Source: Gerris lacustris
Taxonomy: Eukaryota; Arthropoda; Insecta; Hemiptera; Gerridae
Assembly (NCBI GenBank): GCA_951217055.1
Contig: OX578277.1
Location: forward strand, 8,614,329-8,678,328
Direction of reading: 5' to 3'
DNA: 64,000 nt
A model generated the notes under the pieces. That model ran no database searches, had not been told where the DNA came from, and saw only the letters and a program-made list of their open reading frames with translations. The position numbers and the translations under genes were made by a program. Positions 1 to 13,337 of the stretch are shown in pieces (within the stretch, counting starts at the first letter, position 1; each line of letters starts with the position of its first letter).

Positions 1-1083
<1,083 letters not shown>

Positions 1084-1390
1084 CACTTAGCTTATTTATG
1101 CAGAAATCCAACTGAGATTATTGTTTGGATCGAGGTAGAACAGTGTTAGATCATTACAGGGTGGAGGTATCAGTCACTTTACACATCTATCTATGTGAAC
1201 ATTAGTGTGGAACATGTCTCACCTCTCTGGGAATCCAATCCAGATTATTGTTAGTGTTTGTACTTTGGTTCCAGGTAGAACAGTATTAGATCATTACAGG
1301 ATGGAGGGATCAGTCACTTTACACATCTATCTATGTGATCATTTGTGTGGAACATGTCTCACCTCTCTGGGAATCCAACACAGATTAAAA
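1084..1390 (-). repeat. Two tandem fragments of a tRNA-type SINE (family 1)
   Basis: Two about 150-base units follow each other, each containing the block around 'cactttacacatctatc' and ending in 'tctgggaatcca'. The same block occurs in the SINE at 13302-13529, where it lies next to a recognisable B box, and in the opposite orientation at 33120-33205. I infer truncated, tandemly duplicated copies of that family without a Pol III promoter of their own. Confidence 0.65.
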
Positions 1391-1723
1391 ATAAAATAAA
1401 AATAAATAAATAAATTAAAATTTTTAATAATTATTCCTCTTTCATCTCTCAAAAGTTCTGAGTAGACATGTTATTATAATTCTAATGAACAAGATGTCGG
1501 TAACTTCTGCTCTGCTGTCAATGAATCAATGAAACTTGGTGGAGATTATACGTTTAATCCTGTGTCAGGATTAAAAGGAACTTTAATTTATTTTGTTCAC
1601 TATTGACAACACCATATTTGCTAATCAGGACCCAAATGTGAGCCCTAACTGCTAGATTTTAACAAGTGGTTTACCATCCTCTTCCTACCTTTATCTTTAT
1701 CTGTTTTAAGTCTCTTAACATGA

Positions 1724-1724
<1 letters not shown>

Positions 1725-1804
<80 letters not shown>
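1725..1804. repeat. (AT)n microsatellite
   Basis: About 80 bases of pure TA dinucleotide repeat. The short plus-strand frame through it (a Tyr-Ile run) is an artefact of the repeat. Confidence 0.97.
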
Positions 1805-1807
<3 letters not shown>

Positions 1808-1908
1808 TTTTGAAAATGGCAGTAAAATTGTTAATAATTGAAAGAAAATTGTTTATTTAATGTTTAGATTTTTGTAAAAATATTATAGTTTTTAATTATG
1901 TGTATGTT

Positions 1909-2012
<104 letters not shown>

Positions 2013-2124
2013 GGAAAACAACAAACAAATTAAAATGTTTAATTAATCAAACTTTTTTTTAATCCCTTTTTTATTTATTTTTTTTTTTTTTTAATAGAAA
2101 TTTAATGAGTTCAAAACTGTTGTG

Positions 2125-2940
2125 TGAGCTGACAGAGCATTGGAGTCCTATTAGGCTTTCTCACTGAAAAGACAGGGGAGAGAATATAAGGTGATATAGG
2201 TGACAAGACCTTTCTCACTGAGGAGGCATATGTACTTCTATAGATTGTTACTCCCCTTGTAAACAAAACAAAAAAAAAACAGCGGGGAGTAACAATCTAA
2301 AGAAGGTGTACAGAATGTTCTTCTTTAGACTGTTACACCCCTTATAAAAAAAACAGAGGGGAGTAACAATCTAAAGAAGGTGCACGGAATGTTCTTCTTT
2401 AGACTGCTACACCCCTTTTAAAAACAGAAGTGTGATTTTCCTTTATCCCAGAGTACATTGGACTAAACATCCCTTTATCTTAATAGTTATTTAGTCAAAG
2501 TCATTTTTATTCTAAAAAAAAAACATAGGGGAGTAACATTCTAAAGAAGGAGTACGGAATGTTCTTCTTTAGACTGTTACTCCCGTTATAAAAAAAAAAA
2601 AACAGAGGGGTATAACAATCTAAAGAAGGTGTACGGAATGTTCTTCTTTAGACTGTTACTCCCCTTATAAAAACAAGTGTGATATTCCTTTGTCCCACAG
2701 TACATTGGACTAAACATCCCTTCCCTTTATCTTAATTGTTATTTAGTCAAAGTCATTTTTATTCTAAAAAAAACATAGGGGAGTAACATTCTAAAGAAGT
2801 ACCGAGGCATGTGACCATGTTTCTTAAATCATGTCTGTAAAAAACAATATTAGTTTTTAATGTAATGGATTGGTTCAATGAAGAGAGATGCATACTGTTT
2901 TCTGTTCCCTGACTTTTTGATGTAAAAGCCACCTTAATTT
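2125..2940. repeat. Composite MITE with tandem hairpin array
   Basis: The core (about 2225-2800) repeats the arm 'cttctttagactgttactcc' followed, after an A-rich loop, by its reverse complement, several times in a row. A simple single copy of the same family with clean inverted ends lies at 35053-35196. The outer flanks (2125-2220 and 2870-2935) resemble the ends of the element at 35499-35655. I infer a TIR element that expanded by tandem duplication inside another MITE. Confidence 0.7.
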
Positions 2941-3128
2941 CCTCATTATTTTGATTTTAAAGGTTTGATCAGTGTATATTGTTAAACAAAATATTTATAA
3001 ACAAGCCTACTTGATCTCATTATATCATAGTTATGTACAGTTGGTTTTGGGAAGTCTTTTTGTGATCTGACTTCTAACAGTGGTTAGTTAGACTGAACCA
3101 CAATCATAAGGGAGTAAAAAAAGGACCC

Positions 3129-3740
3129 TAATAGTTATTTATGCACCTAGGGAGTAAAGTAAGCCATTATTCCCTTAGCGAAAATGTTGGTTTTTGAGGT
3201 GAAGCCAAAGGAACCATGGTTCCTAAATCCCAAGGCGAAGCCGAGGAAAATAGACTCTTTAATTCCCGAGGTGCAGCCGAGGGAGATAATTATCGCGAGG
3301 GGAATAATGACACTTTACTCACGAGGTACATACAATATTTTATCTCTAGTAGGAAGAAAATACACATTTTCGTCCATTGCACAGTTTTTATTTATTATTT
3401 CAATAAGTAACAATAATTATTAGCACTTTTAATAGCAGATATAAGAGATTCAATATTAAAAACAAATAAGAATTGGAATTAAACTCAAATAGAAGGTTAT
3501 TTAGATGCAGGTTATAAACAAAGATAAACATGGTCAAAAAAGCAGTGTCCCCAACCTGATTTCAACAACTTCATTACATTAGCCATTCAATTTCTACTAT
3601 TTTTAAAATAATTAAGTTGCAATCTTTACTTTTTTGCCCTACTTTACTTTTTCGCCCTACTTTTTGAGCCTCGGGATGAAAAGACTTACTTTAGTCCCTC
3701 TAAACTAATTCAAAACCATAACTTTTTCTCCCTACTGGAG
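3129..3740. repeat. Dispersed repeat R1, copy 1, with palindromic modules
   Basis: About 600 bases nearly identical to 4508-5185 in the same orientation. Both begin with 'atagttatttatgcacctag' and end in a 'ttttgccctactttac' block with diverged inverted ends (ggagtaaagtaag / cttactttagtccc). Near the left end lie short palindromic modules of the form CCC-GA-GGY-GNA-GCC-GA-GGG (3195-3283). No coding capacity is seen; short open frames here are shadows. Confidence 0.75.
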
Positions 3741-4507
3741 ATAAAAGAGTTTTATTCACAAATACTGCTGTAAATTCTTCATTTCCTTGACATGGTTCTT
3801 AGTCCAGGAGATTGCATGCCTTAAAGTAACTGACCAACATCAAAATAGAATTTTTGTGAATTAATTAATTTTTTTGCGTCCTTCATGAATATGCAGTCGA
3901 CAAGTGATGTAATTTGTGGTCGACAAAGTTCGTCTGCGTGGACATAGCTTGGCCATAAGCTGTTAATGGCCTCACAGACGACCTGATTCAGTCAGGTGAT
4001 TGGCCCAATTTAGTCAGATCAGGTGAAAAATCAGATGGTATGTAGCTGTAGCACTAATCTAACAGTCACATCAGAAGGGGGTGGCCCAGGGCCACCCAAC
4101 CGAACCTGGGTCAGGTGCACCGCTGAATTGTGGAGCAGCATGGCATGATTGTCAGAACCTGATTTGGTCAGGCGCATACTGTCAGCTCGGTATGTGGGGC
4201 CCTTTTAAATGATAACAGTGGAGAGCAACGTGACCATTTTGGCAGACAATGTGATTTTCATGATTCCAAGTACAAAATCACGGTGATGTTATTTTGTCAC
4301 TTAGTAGGTGACGTCATTAATCTATCAAATGACAAACTAACATCAATTTTACTTTTGTTCTAATAACTAATTTTGTACTCAGGATTATAGTTTTCTTATC
4401 TATATAATATTAACCAACTCCATGAATTACGGCTCAAGACTATAGACATCAATTTTATTACAAAAAGTTGATTATAAAAAGAAATATTTAAAAAAAAAAA
4501 AAAAAAT
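3741..4507. other. Repeat debris between the two R1 copies
   Basis: No gene. The block 4205-4450 shares pieces with 6835-7080, partly inverted (for example 'gtggagag' next to an 'atcac' block and the 'ctcaagactatagac' block), so this is probably the remains of another transposable element. Confidence 0.5.
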
Positions 4508-5185
4508 AGTTATTTATGCACCTAGAGAGTAAAGTAAGCCATTGTTCCCTGAGCGAAAAAGTTGGTTCTTGAGGGGAAGCCGAAGGAACCATGGTCCCTT
4601 AATCCCGAGGCGAAGCCGAGGGAATTAGACTCTTTAATTCCCGAGGCGCAGCCGAGGGAATAACTCTAATTAGCTCCTGAGGTGCAGCCGAGGGAGATAA
4701 TCATAGCGAGGGGAATAATGGCACTTTACTCACAAGGTACATACAATATTTTATCTCCAGTAGGAAGAAAATACACATTTTCGTCCATTGCTCACTTTTT
4801 ATTTATTATTTTAATAAATAACAGTAATTATTAGCACTTTTAATAGCAGATATAAGAGATTCAATATTAAAAACAAATAAGAATTGGAATTAAACTCAAA
4901 TAGAAGGTTATTTAGATGTAGGTTATAAACAATGAATCTATGATAAACATGGTCAAAAAAGCCAGTGGCGCCAACCGGATTTCAACAACTTCATTACATT
5001 TGCCATTCATTTTCTACTGTTTATAAAATAATTAAGTTGCAATCTTTACTTTTTTGCCCTACTTTACTTTTTCGCCCTATTTTTACTTTTTCTCCCTATT
5101 TTAGAGTTTAGGGATGAAAAGACCTGTTTTGTCCCTCTAAATTAATTCAAAATCATAGCTTTTTGTCCCTACTGGAGATAAAAAC
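4508..5185. repeat. Dispersed repeat R1, copy 2, with four palindromic modules
   Basis: Second copy of the repeat at 3129-3740. It carries one more palindromic module than copy 1: modules lie at about 4569-4587, 4604-4622, 4639-4658 and 4675-4694, the best being CCCGAGGCGAAGCCGAGGG. This extra unit shows that the module number changes between copies. Confidence 0.78.
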
Positions 5186-5476
5186 CTTTTATTTGTATTC
5201 TTCTTAGCAAACCCTTTCAAATAAGAATTTGATACCCATATCATGGGCGTGCTTCAAAAATTAATTAGTCTGCATCTTGAACTGTCCACCATATTGAATT
5301 TAGAATGACTTAACTTAGCTAACTAAGCATTGTCATCTAAACTGAATGTATATGCAAAATTTCAATTCAATCGGTTAAGGATAACTGCTTTAAAGTTCAG
5401 TTGCAAGATTTGACCTGAACATACGTACATACATACATACAAACATTGCAAGTTAAATAAAAACTTGTAAAATACC

Positions 5477-5865
5477 TTTTTCCGAGGTAGGCTGTGAAAT
5501 AGTAACTTTAGAGCCTAAAAGACATAGCTAAAATCCATTTTTTCATTACGTGGACTTAAAAAATCTTTCCATTACTCCTAGCTGTAAAGAAAAAATCTTT
5601 TACGTCCTAGGAACTAAAAGATTTTTTATTTCCGGCGGGTAGTTGTCAAAACTTCCGTTAGTACCGCTGCAGTCTTTGTAGAAATGCTTCTAGTGCGATT
5701 AAAATCCGCTAGATGTCAATGCGTTTTATTTATCTTTTCTTATAGTGTAACCTCTTTTTAAGGTTTCTTTTTTGAAGTCTTAAGTATGTACTAATATTTG
5801 TTATTATTATATATTGATTAGTGATTAATATTTAATGTTTTTTCATTGTCTGCTACCTCGGAAAA
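5477..5865. mobile_element. Small TIR element
   Basis: Ends are inverted: 'ttttccgaggtag' at 5477-5490 and 'ctacctcggaaaa' at 5853-5865. No transposase is visible, so it is a non-autonomous element. No target duplication could be called with confidence. The preceding 290 bases hold only a short TACA microsatellite near 5420-5445. Confidence 0.6.
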
Positions 5866-5883
5866 AATAGCATATGCTAAGCG

Positions 5884-5983
5884 ACTGTGAAGTGTTTTTT
5901 CTTTACCTTGGCAATATTTACTGTCTCGCTTCGCTCGACAGTAAATGTAATTGCCGCGGTAAAGAAAAAACTCACTTCACAGC
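5884..5983. repeat. 100-base hairpin with GCTTCGC tip
   Basis: Left arm from 'gactgtgaag' pairs with right arm ending in 'cttcacagcc' over about 45 bases with few mismatches. The tip is a 6-bp ACTGTC/GACAGT stem, then (reading the minus strand) GA, GC, loop GAA, GC, GA. It sits right next to the TIR element at 5477-5865 and shares 'ggctgtgaa' with it. It may be a foldback element or a structured transcript; expression is unknown. Confidence 0.75.
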
Positions 5984-5992
5984 CTAGTAACA

Positions 5993-7160
5993 TAATATAC
6001 TATTTCTTAACTTTTTGTCAAACATAAAAAAATTAAGTAAATAAATAAATAATTTTTGATTCCTGTAGAACTATTCCCCTACTGGGATTCCCCTCTTTCT
6101 TCAGGAAGTTGTTCGAGACAAACAACTTTCTTGATCTTTCTGTTTGACTTCTCCTTTTGATCGACCATTCAACGTTTGTGTCAACCACAACTGTATATGC
6201 CGGTTTTCAGCCTATCTGTGGAAACCACTTTTTCTCTTGACCTTATGGCGATAGTGAACGTTTTTTACATTTCTTTTTTACAGCATAAGGGCCTGTGTAT
6301 GGTTGTTGTAGTGTTTTCTGCTCTACATTTTCTCTAAAAAAAAAAACATGAGTACATGTCATCAAATTGCGATGTACAAATGATTTATCCTTAGTCTGAT
6401 GTGATACAGGGAATGGCTTTCATGTTGTCCATGGCTGTTTTTAGATGCAAATCGAAATCATTTTTGTTTTGCGTCTAAAAACAAGAAAACAATCCTATCT
6501 GGTGTAGAAACAATATCCGCTACTTGTGTTAAGACGACCATTTCTAGTGTATCGACGATAGTGTGGAATTTGGTTGCTTGAGATCTTATATTATGTGATG
6601 TTACAAATTGAGATTCTACTTGTGTGAATCAAAGCTGTGGTTTAGCTTTTCAAAATAGTGGAATTTTCGGAGTTTTGTCAGAACGTTCTCATCTTGTGGT
6701 GGAGGAGGTAATTGGTCTATTTTGTTCTCTATTATATTAATTGATGATAAATTATAAATTTAAAAAAAAAATACTTATGATTTGAAAATTTTGTAAAATA
6801 TACTATTTTATATATTTAAATCTAGATGTGTTCTCTTGAGGTCACTAGAATATAGTTTTCTTATCAAAATAATATAAACTTACTCTGATACTTACGGAGT
6901 AAGTTCAAGACGTAGGCTCAAGACTGTAGAACTCAATTTTATTCTTTTTTTTACAAAAATTTCTTTTTTTGACTTATTGTCTAATATTAAAAAGTAAATA
7001 AATTATTTTCGATTCCTGTTGGACTATTCCCCCACAGAATTATGAAAATCACATTGGCCACTCTCCACAGTTCTGTATTTTTAACTTCTATGGCCAAACT
7101 ATGTCCCGCATACAAACATTACTGAGCATATATTTTTTGAGGACACCAAAAAATCAACAA
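5993..7160. other. Repeat-derived intergenic sequence
   Basis: No gene supported. The phrase beginning 'gattcctgt' with 'actattcccc' occurs at 6058-6082 and again at 7012-7035, and 6835-6945 resembles 4370-4450. This suggests an old element between two similar ends, with its interior decayed. Confidence 0.5.
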
Positions 7161-7366
7161 TAAAAACTTCTACTTTTCTACCTCAAATCGGCTAAATTTC
7201 AACCAAACTTGGTCATCAAAAGAAATTCAATTTAAATTAGCAAGGTCAAAATTAGCTAATAAGATGATGATGGAGGAAGACAATGAATAATCATTAAAAA
7301 TCCCTGATGATGATCAGGTTTGGTTGAAATATAGCCGATTTGAGGTAGAAAAGTAGAAGTTTTTAT
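7161..7366. mobile_element. MITE with about 45-bp TIRs
   Basis: Left end 'taaaaacttctacttttcta' (7161 on) is repeated as its reverse complement up to about 7366, with arms continuing through 'cctcaaatcggct'. The interior is about 110 bases and non-coding. Confidence 0.8.
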
Positions 7367-7564
7367 TTTACTATGCTTATTCTTATTAGGGTATTAAAAA
7401 TTTCAATTTGTCGTTTCCTATTGGCTATATTTCACCTCCTTTGAGGTATCTTCAGGCCTTTTAACAATTTCTTCTAAAACATAACTTCATTTAATTTAAT
7501 TAAAGTCAGTATTTAATTATAATTTAATTTGAAACATTCATTTTCTTGTAAAGAAAACAAGTCT

Positions 7565-8373
7565 AAAGGCGGAAATACACATGCTAGTTACTCGCACAAA
7601 AACATACGAGTAGCTTGCAGAGGAGAGCTACTGGCATGTGTAGACATCAAATAGCATGCGAGTAAATCGCACAGGGTTTGATTTTTGTCTTGCCAGTGGC
7701 ACGAGTCGAGGGGAGGGGGAACTGATAAGGCACGTTTAAACAGGCCTGCCAGCGCAAGGTTGCTAGTAGCTAGCACGAGTCTCCCTCAGCCCTTCAGTCT
7801 TCAGTTGCGTTCCTTCCTTTCGCGGGTATCTGAAAACAACTCATCAACTTTCTCTGGAAGCATTCACAATTGATTCCTAAAACCATTAACGTCCCTGAAC
7901 CATTTAGTAGTAGCATTTCATTTAGTAGGCACTGACTCGCTCCATGTACCTAATTCCCATCTAGCTATCCAATCTTTACCCAAACTCTTCGTGTCTTTTT
8001 ATTATTTTTCAAATGTTTTAAAACACAGTTCTTTGCAAGTAACAGAACAATCTGGTTATTTTCATTCCGCACCGATACATTCATAAGGTACATTGAAACA
8101 ATTAATAAAACTATCAAAATTAATTAAATCAAATACAATTATTTCATCATTTATTCCGGCTAAAAGAAGGCAAGAAACGATTGCCTGTTTCAAAACTAGA
8201 ACTGTGACTGGAATGTGTATTGCCTTGTGCTAGTAGCTCGTTCAAGACCGATCATCCGGATGATACTAGCATGCTGTTTCTCTGGCAAATGTACACAGCG
8301 TCTGCAGCATGCCAGCTACTGACACGTTAGTAACTCGCCACTGGCATGCTTTTTTACTATCATGTGTATTTCC

Positions 8374-8407
<34 letters not shown>

Positions 8408-9503
8408 GCATGGACTTTGTTAGTCATACAGCCATAAGATTATAAATTAGATGATTCTTGTCGTTTCATGAATATGTTTTGTCTAATTATATGTTAAATG
8501 TTTTTAAAATAAGCTATCTTTTCATTTAATTTTAACTCATATTTTATAAGTCAATTAGATTTTAATTTTGATTTCAGTAAAAAACTGAAAAATGGATTTA
8601 TAAATATTGATTGATCTACTGGACAAAAGAGTTGTGTAGCTAAAGGGGAGGGTTATATGATTTTGTATGCGCTGGAATAAAACATGTCTCTGCTTAGCAA
8701 ATTTCTTACAAGACATAACGATGTGCTCTAGATCTTCTCTTTCATTGCATGTAGTACAATTAGGGTTATCAACTTTTCTTATTTTATGCAGATATGATTT
8801 GCAAATTCCATGGTTTGATCGCAAACGAATCATAAGAACAATTAGGTAACGCTGTTCTGATATTCCTTTAAACCACGGTGTCCTTCCAATGTGATTATTA
8901 ATAGTTTTATAAAAAGATCCTGAAGCACAGTTGTTATTCCATTCTGTCCATTGCTGAAGAGCTTTGTCGTTAATATGTCTGTAATAATCTCGGAAAGGTA
9001 CCTTGTAGTGGATACCATATAAAATAGTAGATTCATCATCAAAACAACTCAACTTAGCCAGACTGTCGGCCTTTTCATTGGGAGCTATACCTGCGTGACC
9101 TTTCAACCATACAAATGTTAATGTTTTATCTTGTTTGTTCACATAGTTTGATAACAATAATATTTCTGAAAAGAGATGATTATTTATACAGTTATTGTTT
9201 TTATTTTTAATTGCCTCCACCACACTTTTACTGTCTGTAAAAATAACTATGTTTTCGTTCCTAATATTAGCAGCGTATTTTAGAGCTTCTATAATGGCGA
9301 TTAACTCAGTAGAATAGCTCGAAAAATATTTGTATAATTTTATAGAGTGGCACTTATTTCCGGTGTAATCAAAATAACCACATCCTGCGTTTTCCTTGCA
9401 TTTTGAGCCGTCTGTGAAGATATACCGAGCATCAGGCCAGAGATGATGAACCCTTTCCCAGAAGACACTGTTTCTAATTGGGAAAGGGGGTATTTCCGCC
9501 TTT
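7565..9503. mobile_element. MITE split by a LINE insertion
   Basis: The left TIR 'aaaggcggaaatacacatg' (7565-7583) matches the reverse complement of 8361-8379 exactly. A LINE copy then follows, and the last 13 bases of the right TIR reappear at 9491-9503. The original element was therefore about 815 bases. Its interior (7584-8360) repeats phrases such as 'agctactggcatgtg' but encodes no transposase. The two short overlapping frames around 7588-7873 are not convincing genes. No target duplication of the MITE itself is clear. Confidence 0.8.
8380..9490 (-). mobile_element. 5'-truncated LINE with RNase H and C-terminal zinc knuckle
   Basis: On the minus strand an open frame runs from about 9490 to 8555 without stops. 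It begins inside an RNase H domain: 'YIFTDGSK' (first Asp), 'SYSTELIAIIEALK' (Glu), 'IVIFTDSKSVVEAI' (second Asp), then 'WLKGHAGIAPNEKADSLAK' with the His/Asp region. Towards the C-terminus a 'CTTC...H....C' cysteine-histidine knuckle is seen, typical of many insect non-LTR elements. The reverse transcriptase is missing through 5' truncation. The 3' end is a T run at 8377-8406 (poly-A on the element strand). A 13-base duplication 'tatttccgccttt' flanks the insertion (8367-8379 and 9491-9503). The frame is intact, so the insertion is probably recent. The clade (I-like or related RNase-H-bearing group) is uncertain. Confidence 0.9.
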
Positions 9504-10379
9504 ACTCTTAAGTTAGAGTTGGAAGTTTTTATTGAATACCCTAGAACGATCTAATCACACAATAAAAAAAAGGGAAAAAAGTAAAAGAAATTAAAATATT
9601 AACTCATTCACAAAAATCTATCTTGATATTAATTAGTCTGACACTTTTATACATGCTATCTCCTGGAGAAATAACTTCTTACTTTTTAGACCAGTTGAGA
9701 TTCGAGATGATTCTAAGGGCCAATATGCGAAAACAGCTCACATAATAGTTTTGAAATTATTTATCTTGATTTTATTTTTTTTCTAAATTTTTTGTTTCAG
9801 AATTTTATAAGGATAAGGTATAGGCTTAAACAAGAAGAGCTCAATAAATTAAAAATCTTATTAATTTATAACTGAAATTATATGTATAAAGAAAGACATC
9901 TCTTTGCTGTCTAGTTAGTCTACCTTTTTATCTCATGCATTTTCACGGTTAATTATTCTGTTTATTTTTGTCTCGCTTTATGTCTATTTACTTCGCTTGT
10001 TTGCTACTGATTCTTCCTTTAGAAAATACTTACAAAATTTGGGTTCTGCAGATCTTTGTAAATATTGTGTATCAATGTATTCACCGATCCAATATATTCA
10101 TACAAATTAGCTCTTTGTTGATATAATCTCGTATAATAAGCCTATCAGTGTAAACTTCGACCTTTATACATCCAAATTTATTTACCCTATCAAATTATTA
10201 AGTAGCGGACTAATAGGGGCTAAGGGTTGTCCGCTAAGAGGAAAGTCCGGTTTTATTTAAATAATCGAGTAGTCTCCCCCCCCCCCCCCCCCAATGATAA
10301 CTCACCTCGATAATTTGTTATTGCTAAGCTAAGGCAACCACACCCAAAAAAATTGCTTGCATACGAGTCTGCAAGACAG
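9504..10379. other. AT-rich intergenic sequence with a poly-C run
   Basis: No gene or clear repeat supported; a C run lies at 10276-10292. Confidence 0.55.
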
Positions 10380-11135
10380 TGAGACATTTTCATGTAACGC
10401 TTTTTGGTGTCGTTTTTTGGTAACGCTTTTCGAGTTTATGCGCCTAAGTAAAGACATGAAAATGTCAAAAAAATTGAGCGTGCAGATTTTTGAGTTTGTA
10501 TATTAGAAATTAAATCGAACATAATATGTTGTGTACGAAGAAAGAAAGTACTTTTCTTCTTCTCAAATTTATTAAGAAGTAATATTTTTAGCTTCTTCAC
10601 CCATATTTTTATAATAAATGCAAAAAATTATAGTATAACAAAAATAAAAAATAATAATTTAAAAAATAAATGTTATGTATGTAAGTTTATTAGGAATAAA
10701 ATTCTAAGGGTTATGGCGTTTGTCCGGTGCAAATTGGAGCAGTAGAAGAGAAGTTGTAGTTGCGGTGGGGGAGGGGGCAGGGGCGCCGCTGGGAGAGAGA
10801 AGAAGTCGGGGCGTAGAGCTAGTTACCACGCAAGGTGAAGATGTAGCCCCTAAGATGGTGAGCCCACGGGGGGAAGGCTGAAGGCTCTCTCTACAACCCT
10901 CCACACTAGACTAGACTATGCAACTACAAACTACCTCCTGCAACTGTCTATTTTCCTGGTAGGAGTGGAACTCTTTTCGACTTTCTTCGGCCCTACGAAG
11001 CGCGGTAGGGGAAGGCCCTACAGCTGGAGACTGGATTGCACACCTTTTCTAAGTTTCTAAGTGTTACTTTTAGTAACGCTTATCGAGCTCATGTGCCATA
11101 GCCAAGACATGAAAATGTCAAAAATAAATCTTTGT
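10380..11135. repeat. GC-rich block between direct repeats
   Basis: The phrases 'gacatgaaaatgtcaaaaa' and 'taacgctt..cgag' occur at 10420-10470 and again at 11065-11130. Between them, 10700-11045 is far more GC-rich than its surroundings. Its minus-strand open frame of 66 codons (10704-10904) is Ser/Pro-rich with no family resemblance, and I do not call it a gene. The layout suggests an inserted or duplicated unit. Confidence 0.5.
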
Positions 11136-13098
11136 TTTGATTCGTTGGTCTTCAAATAGGTATAATAACTTATCTAACTTAATTTTACTTTTTGCTTCCA
11201 AGCTTACCTAAGGCAACAAAGGTTATGTAATTGTTCCAAAGAACGAAACATTTTTGAGGTCTCTGATTTCAAACATTCCAAGACAGATCCCTTTTCAGAC
11301 ATGAGGTAAAATTTTTGGTTCTGTGTGTGTCTGTCAGTCTGTCTGTTGGTCTGTCACTTAATTTTTTGCAAACCACATATTATCTTAAAAACTACTCATC
11401 TGATTTTATTGAAATTTGTATGGTAGGTAGCCCTTTGTTAGTCTTAATAAGTTTCAACCTTCTGTGCCTATTTGTTTTTCTTCCGCATGCGCATAAACAT
11501 ACATTTATTTACACCTACATCATGAAAAGCACTTATCTGATTTTTATGAAATTTGGATGGTTTGTCGAAAATAACCTGCAGATGGCCCCAGGTTAATTTA
11601 AACCCTCTGCGCTCCTTAAATATTGCTAAATTGATACTGTAATTAATGTAAAAAAAGGATCAAAACAATTTTGACAGTTTTAAAAAACGGGGTAAAAATT
11701 AAATAAATTTGACAATAATAGGTTTTAATAGTATAAAATCGTTAAAGTATACAAAATTGAATGCGAGGAAGCTATGTGTCACACTAATTGGCAGAGTATT
11801 TTTCTAATTATTGCCAGGGGGCTTAGCGGCTCGTATAATAGTAATGAAAAAAAGTGTTCACCAATTAAAGTACTGTAGTTGGCTATAAAAAGTGTTTATT
11901 ATGTGGGCGATTCCAATTTAAAGTGCAATTTTCATGTCCTAGATGAATAACTGGAGCGTTTTTCACATACTTGACAGGATTTTTCTTTATGGTAACTCAG
12001 TTAAGCTTGCAGAACTACAACCAAGCAAAAAAATAATGCGCCACTTAATTTTAATTGCTACAAAAATTTTCAAAAGGCGATTTTGTAACAACCGTGGCTG
12101 TCTTTAAGTCAGTTGTTCTTATTCACTTCACTCTAGCTCATACATTAATAATTTTATTCAAAAACTTATTGGATAATTTTGAAGTAGGGTCCTACCAGGA
12201 TTAAAATATGTGTTAGTTATTAAAAATAATAAATGATTAAGGAACTTCAAGTTAAAGTTTGTCCTTTAAAAAAATGTAATTACCGTGGCATTTTATATAT
12301 GTGACCCCTACTCTGGTTGTGGCAGGGAGATTTTAAGTGGCTAGAGATTTTTGCAATGCCGCAACACTGGTTTTCTAGCAACAGTTGATAGGGGATGAGC
12401 TGAACTCTTCAGTTGGGAGCTAGCACTAATTCCGATTGTTCTTCCAGTTACATACCGTAATTACCGTGCATGTTATTAATGTCTATTTTCCAAAACTTTT
12501 TAGGTTAAGTTATAGTTCATCGTTTAGGCTTTTAAGAGTGCTATTTAATGGTGTATTAAAATTGTATTTTTATTTTAAACTACTGACCAAAATACTTTCT
12601 TAAAGTGTGAGAATGTGTAATTCACGTGGCTTAATTACCATGTTTTAAATAAACTTAATTCCGGCCTAAAAATTTAAAAAATTATTTCCCAATTGTCCCG
12701 CATGCTGCAATAAATCTGAAATTAGTCCGAGAACATTCCATAATTTTTCCTAAATTTTTTTAAAAATTTTCAGTCTAAGTCCAATTTTAAATTCCTAAAT
12801 AGCACTAAATTGGAATCACCCATATATCAAGTAAACGTTTAGTAAGCGATATTTGATAAATACTGAACAAAACTGAACCAGGTACATGGCTTTGGGTTGG
12901 GCAACAATTTGGGCAATATTAAAGACTTCAGGTAAGACATCAGATAAGTCGTAAAAAAATTGGGGTAGGAGTTGTGACAGAGGTCGCTATCTGGCCAAAT
13001 TTACCTCTAGTGGTTGAAAAGCGGGCTTTGTAATATAAACTTGCACTTACCTATGTAAAGTTCTGAAATATAAGCTTTTAATGATCTCAGACACATTG
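11136..13098. other. Intergenic sequence, no gene recognised
   Basis: About 2 kb of AT-rich DNA. A 'gtctgtctgttggtctgtc' tract near 11325 is followed by phrases of the type common in decayed invertebrate repeats. The 93-codon plus frame at 11315-11596 spans it and looks like a shadow of the repeat rather than a protein. Nothing else could be supported. Confidence 0.5.
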
Positions 13099-13100
13099 TA

Positions 13101-13300
13101 CAGTAGAGTCTCGCTAATCCGGGTTTAACGGGACCGAACCCAGTCCGGATTACCGAATGTCCGGATTAAACGGAATCAGTTTTAATGTGTCTGCAGAACA
13201 AGCTTTAGTAGAGTAAAACGATTAAAATCGAGGTTTTTATTGTAAAAATTACTTCTATTAGTCTCCAAAACATGCTTGTACAATGTAGGTCCACTATTTA

Positions 13301-13337
<37 letters not shown>

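Noticed and set aside
1666..1860. Open frame of 64 codons through an (AT)n tract
   Set aside because: The Tyr-Ile run is simply the dinucleotide repeat read as codons.
10704..10904. Ser/Pro/Thr-rich 66-codon minus frame
   Set aside because: Low-complexity reading of a GC-rich block; no supporting context.
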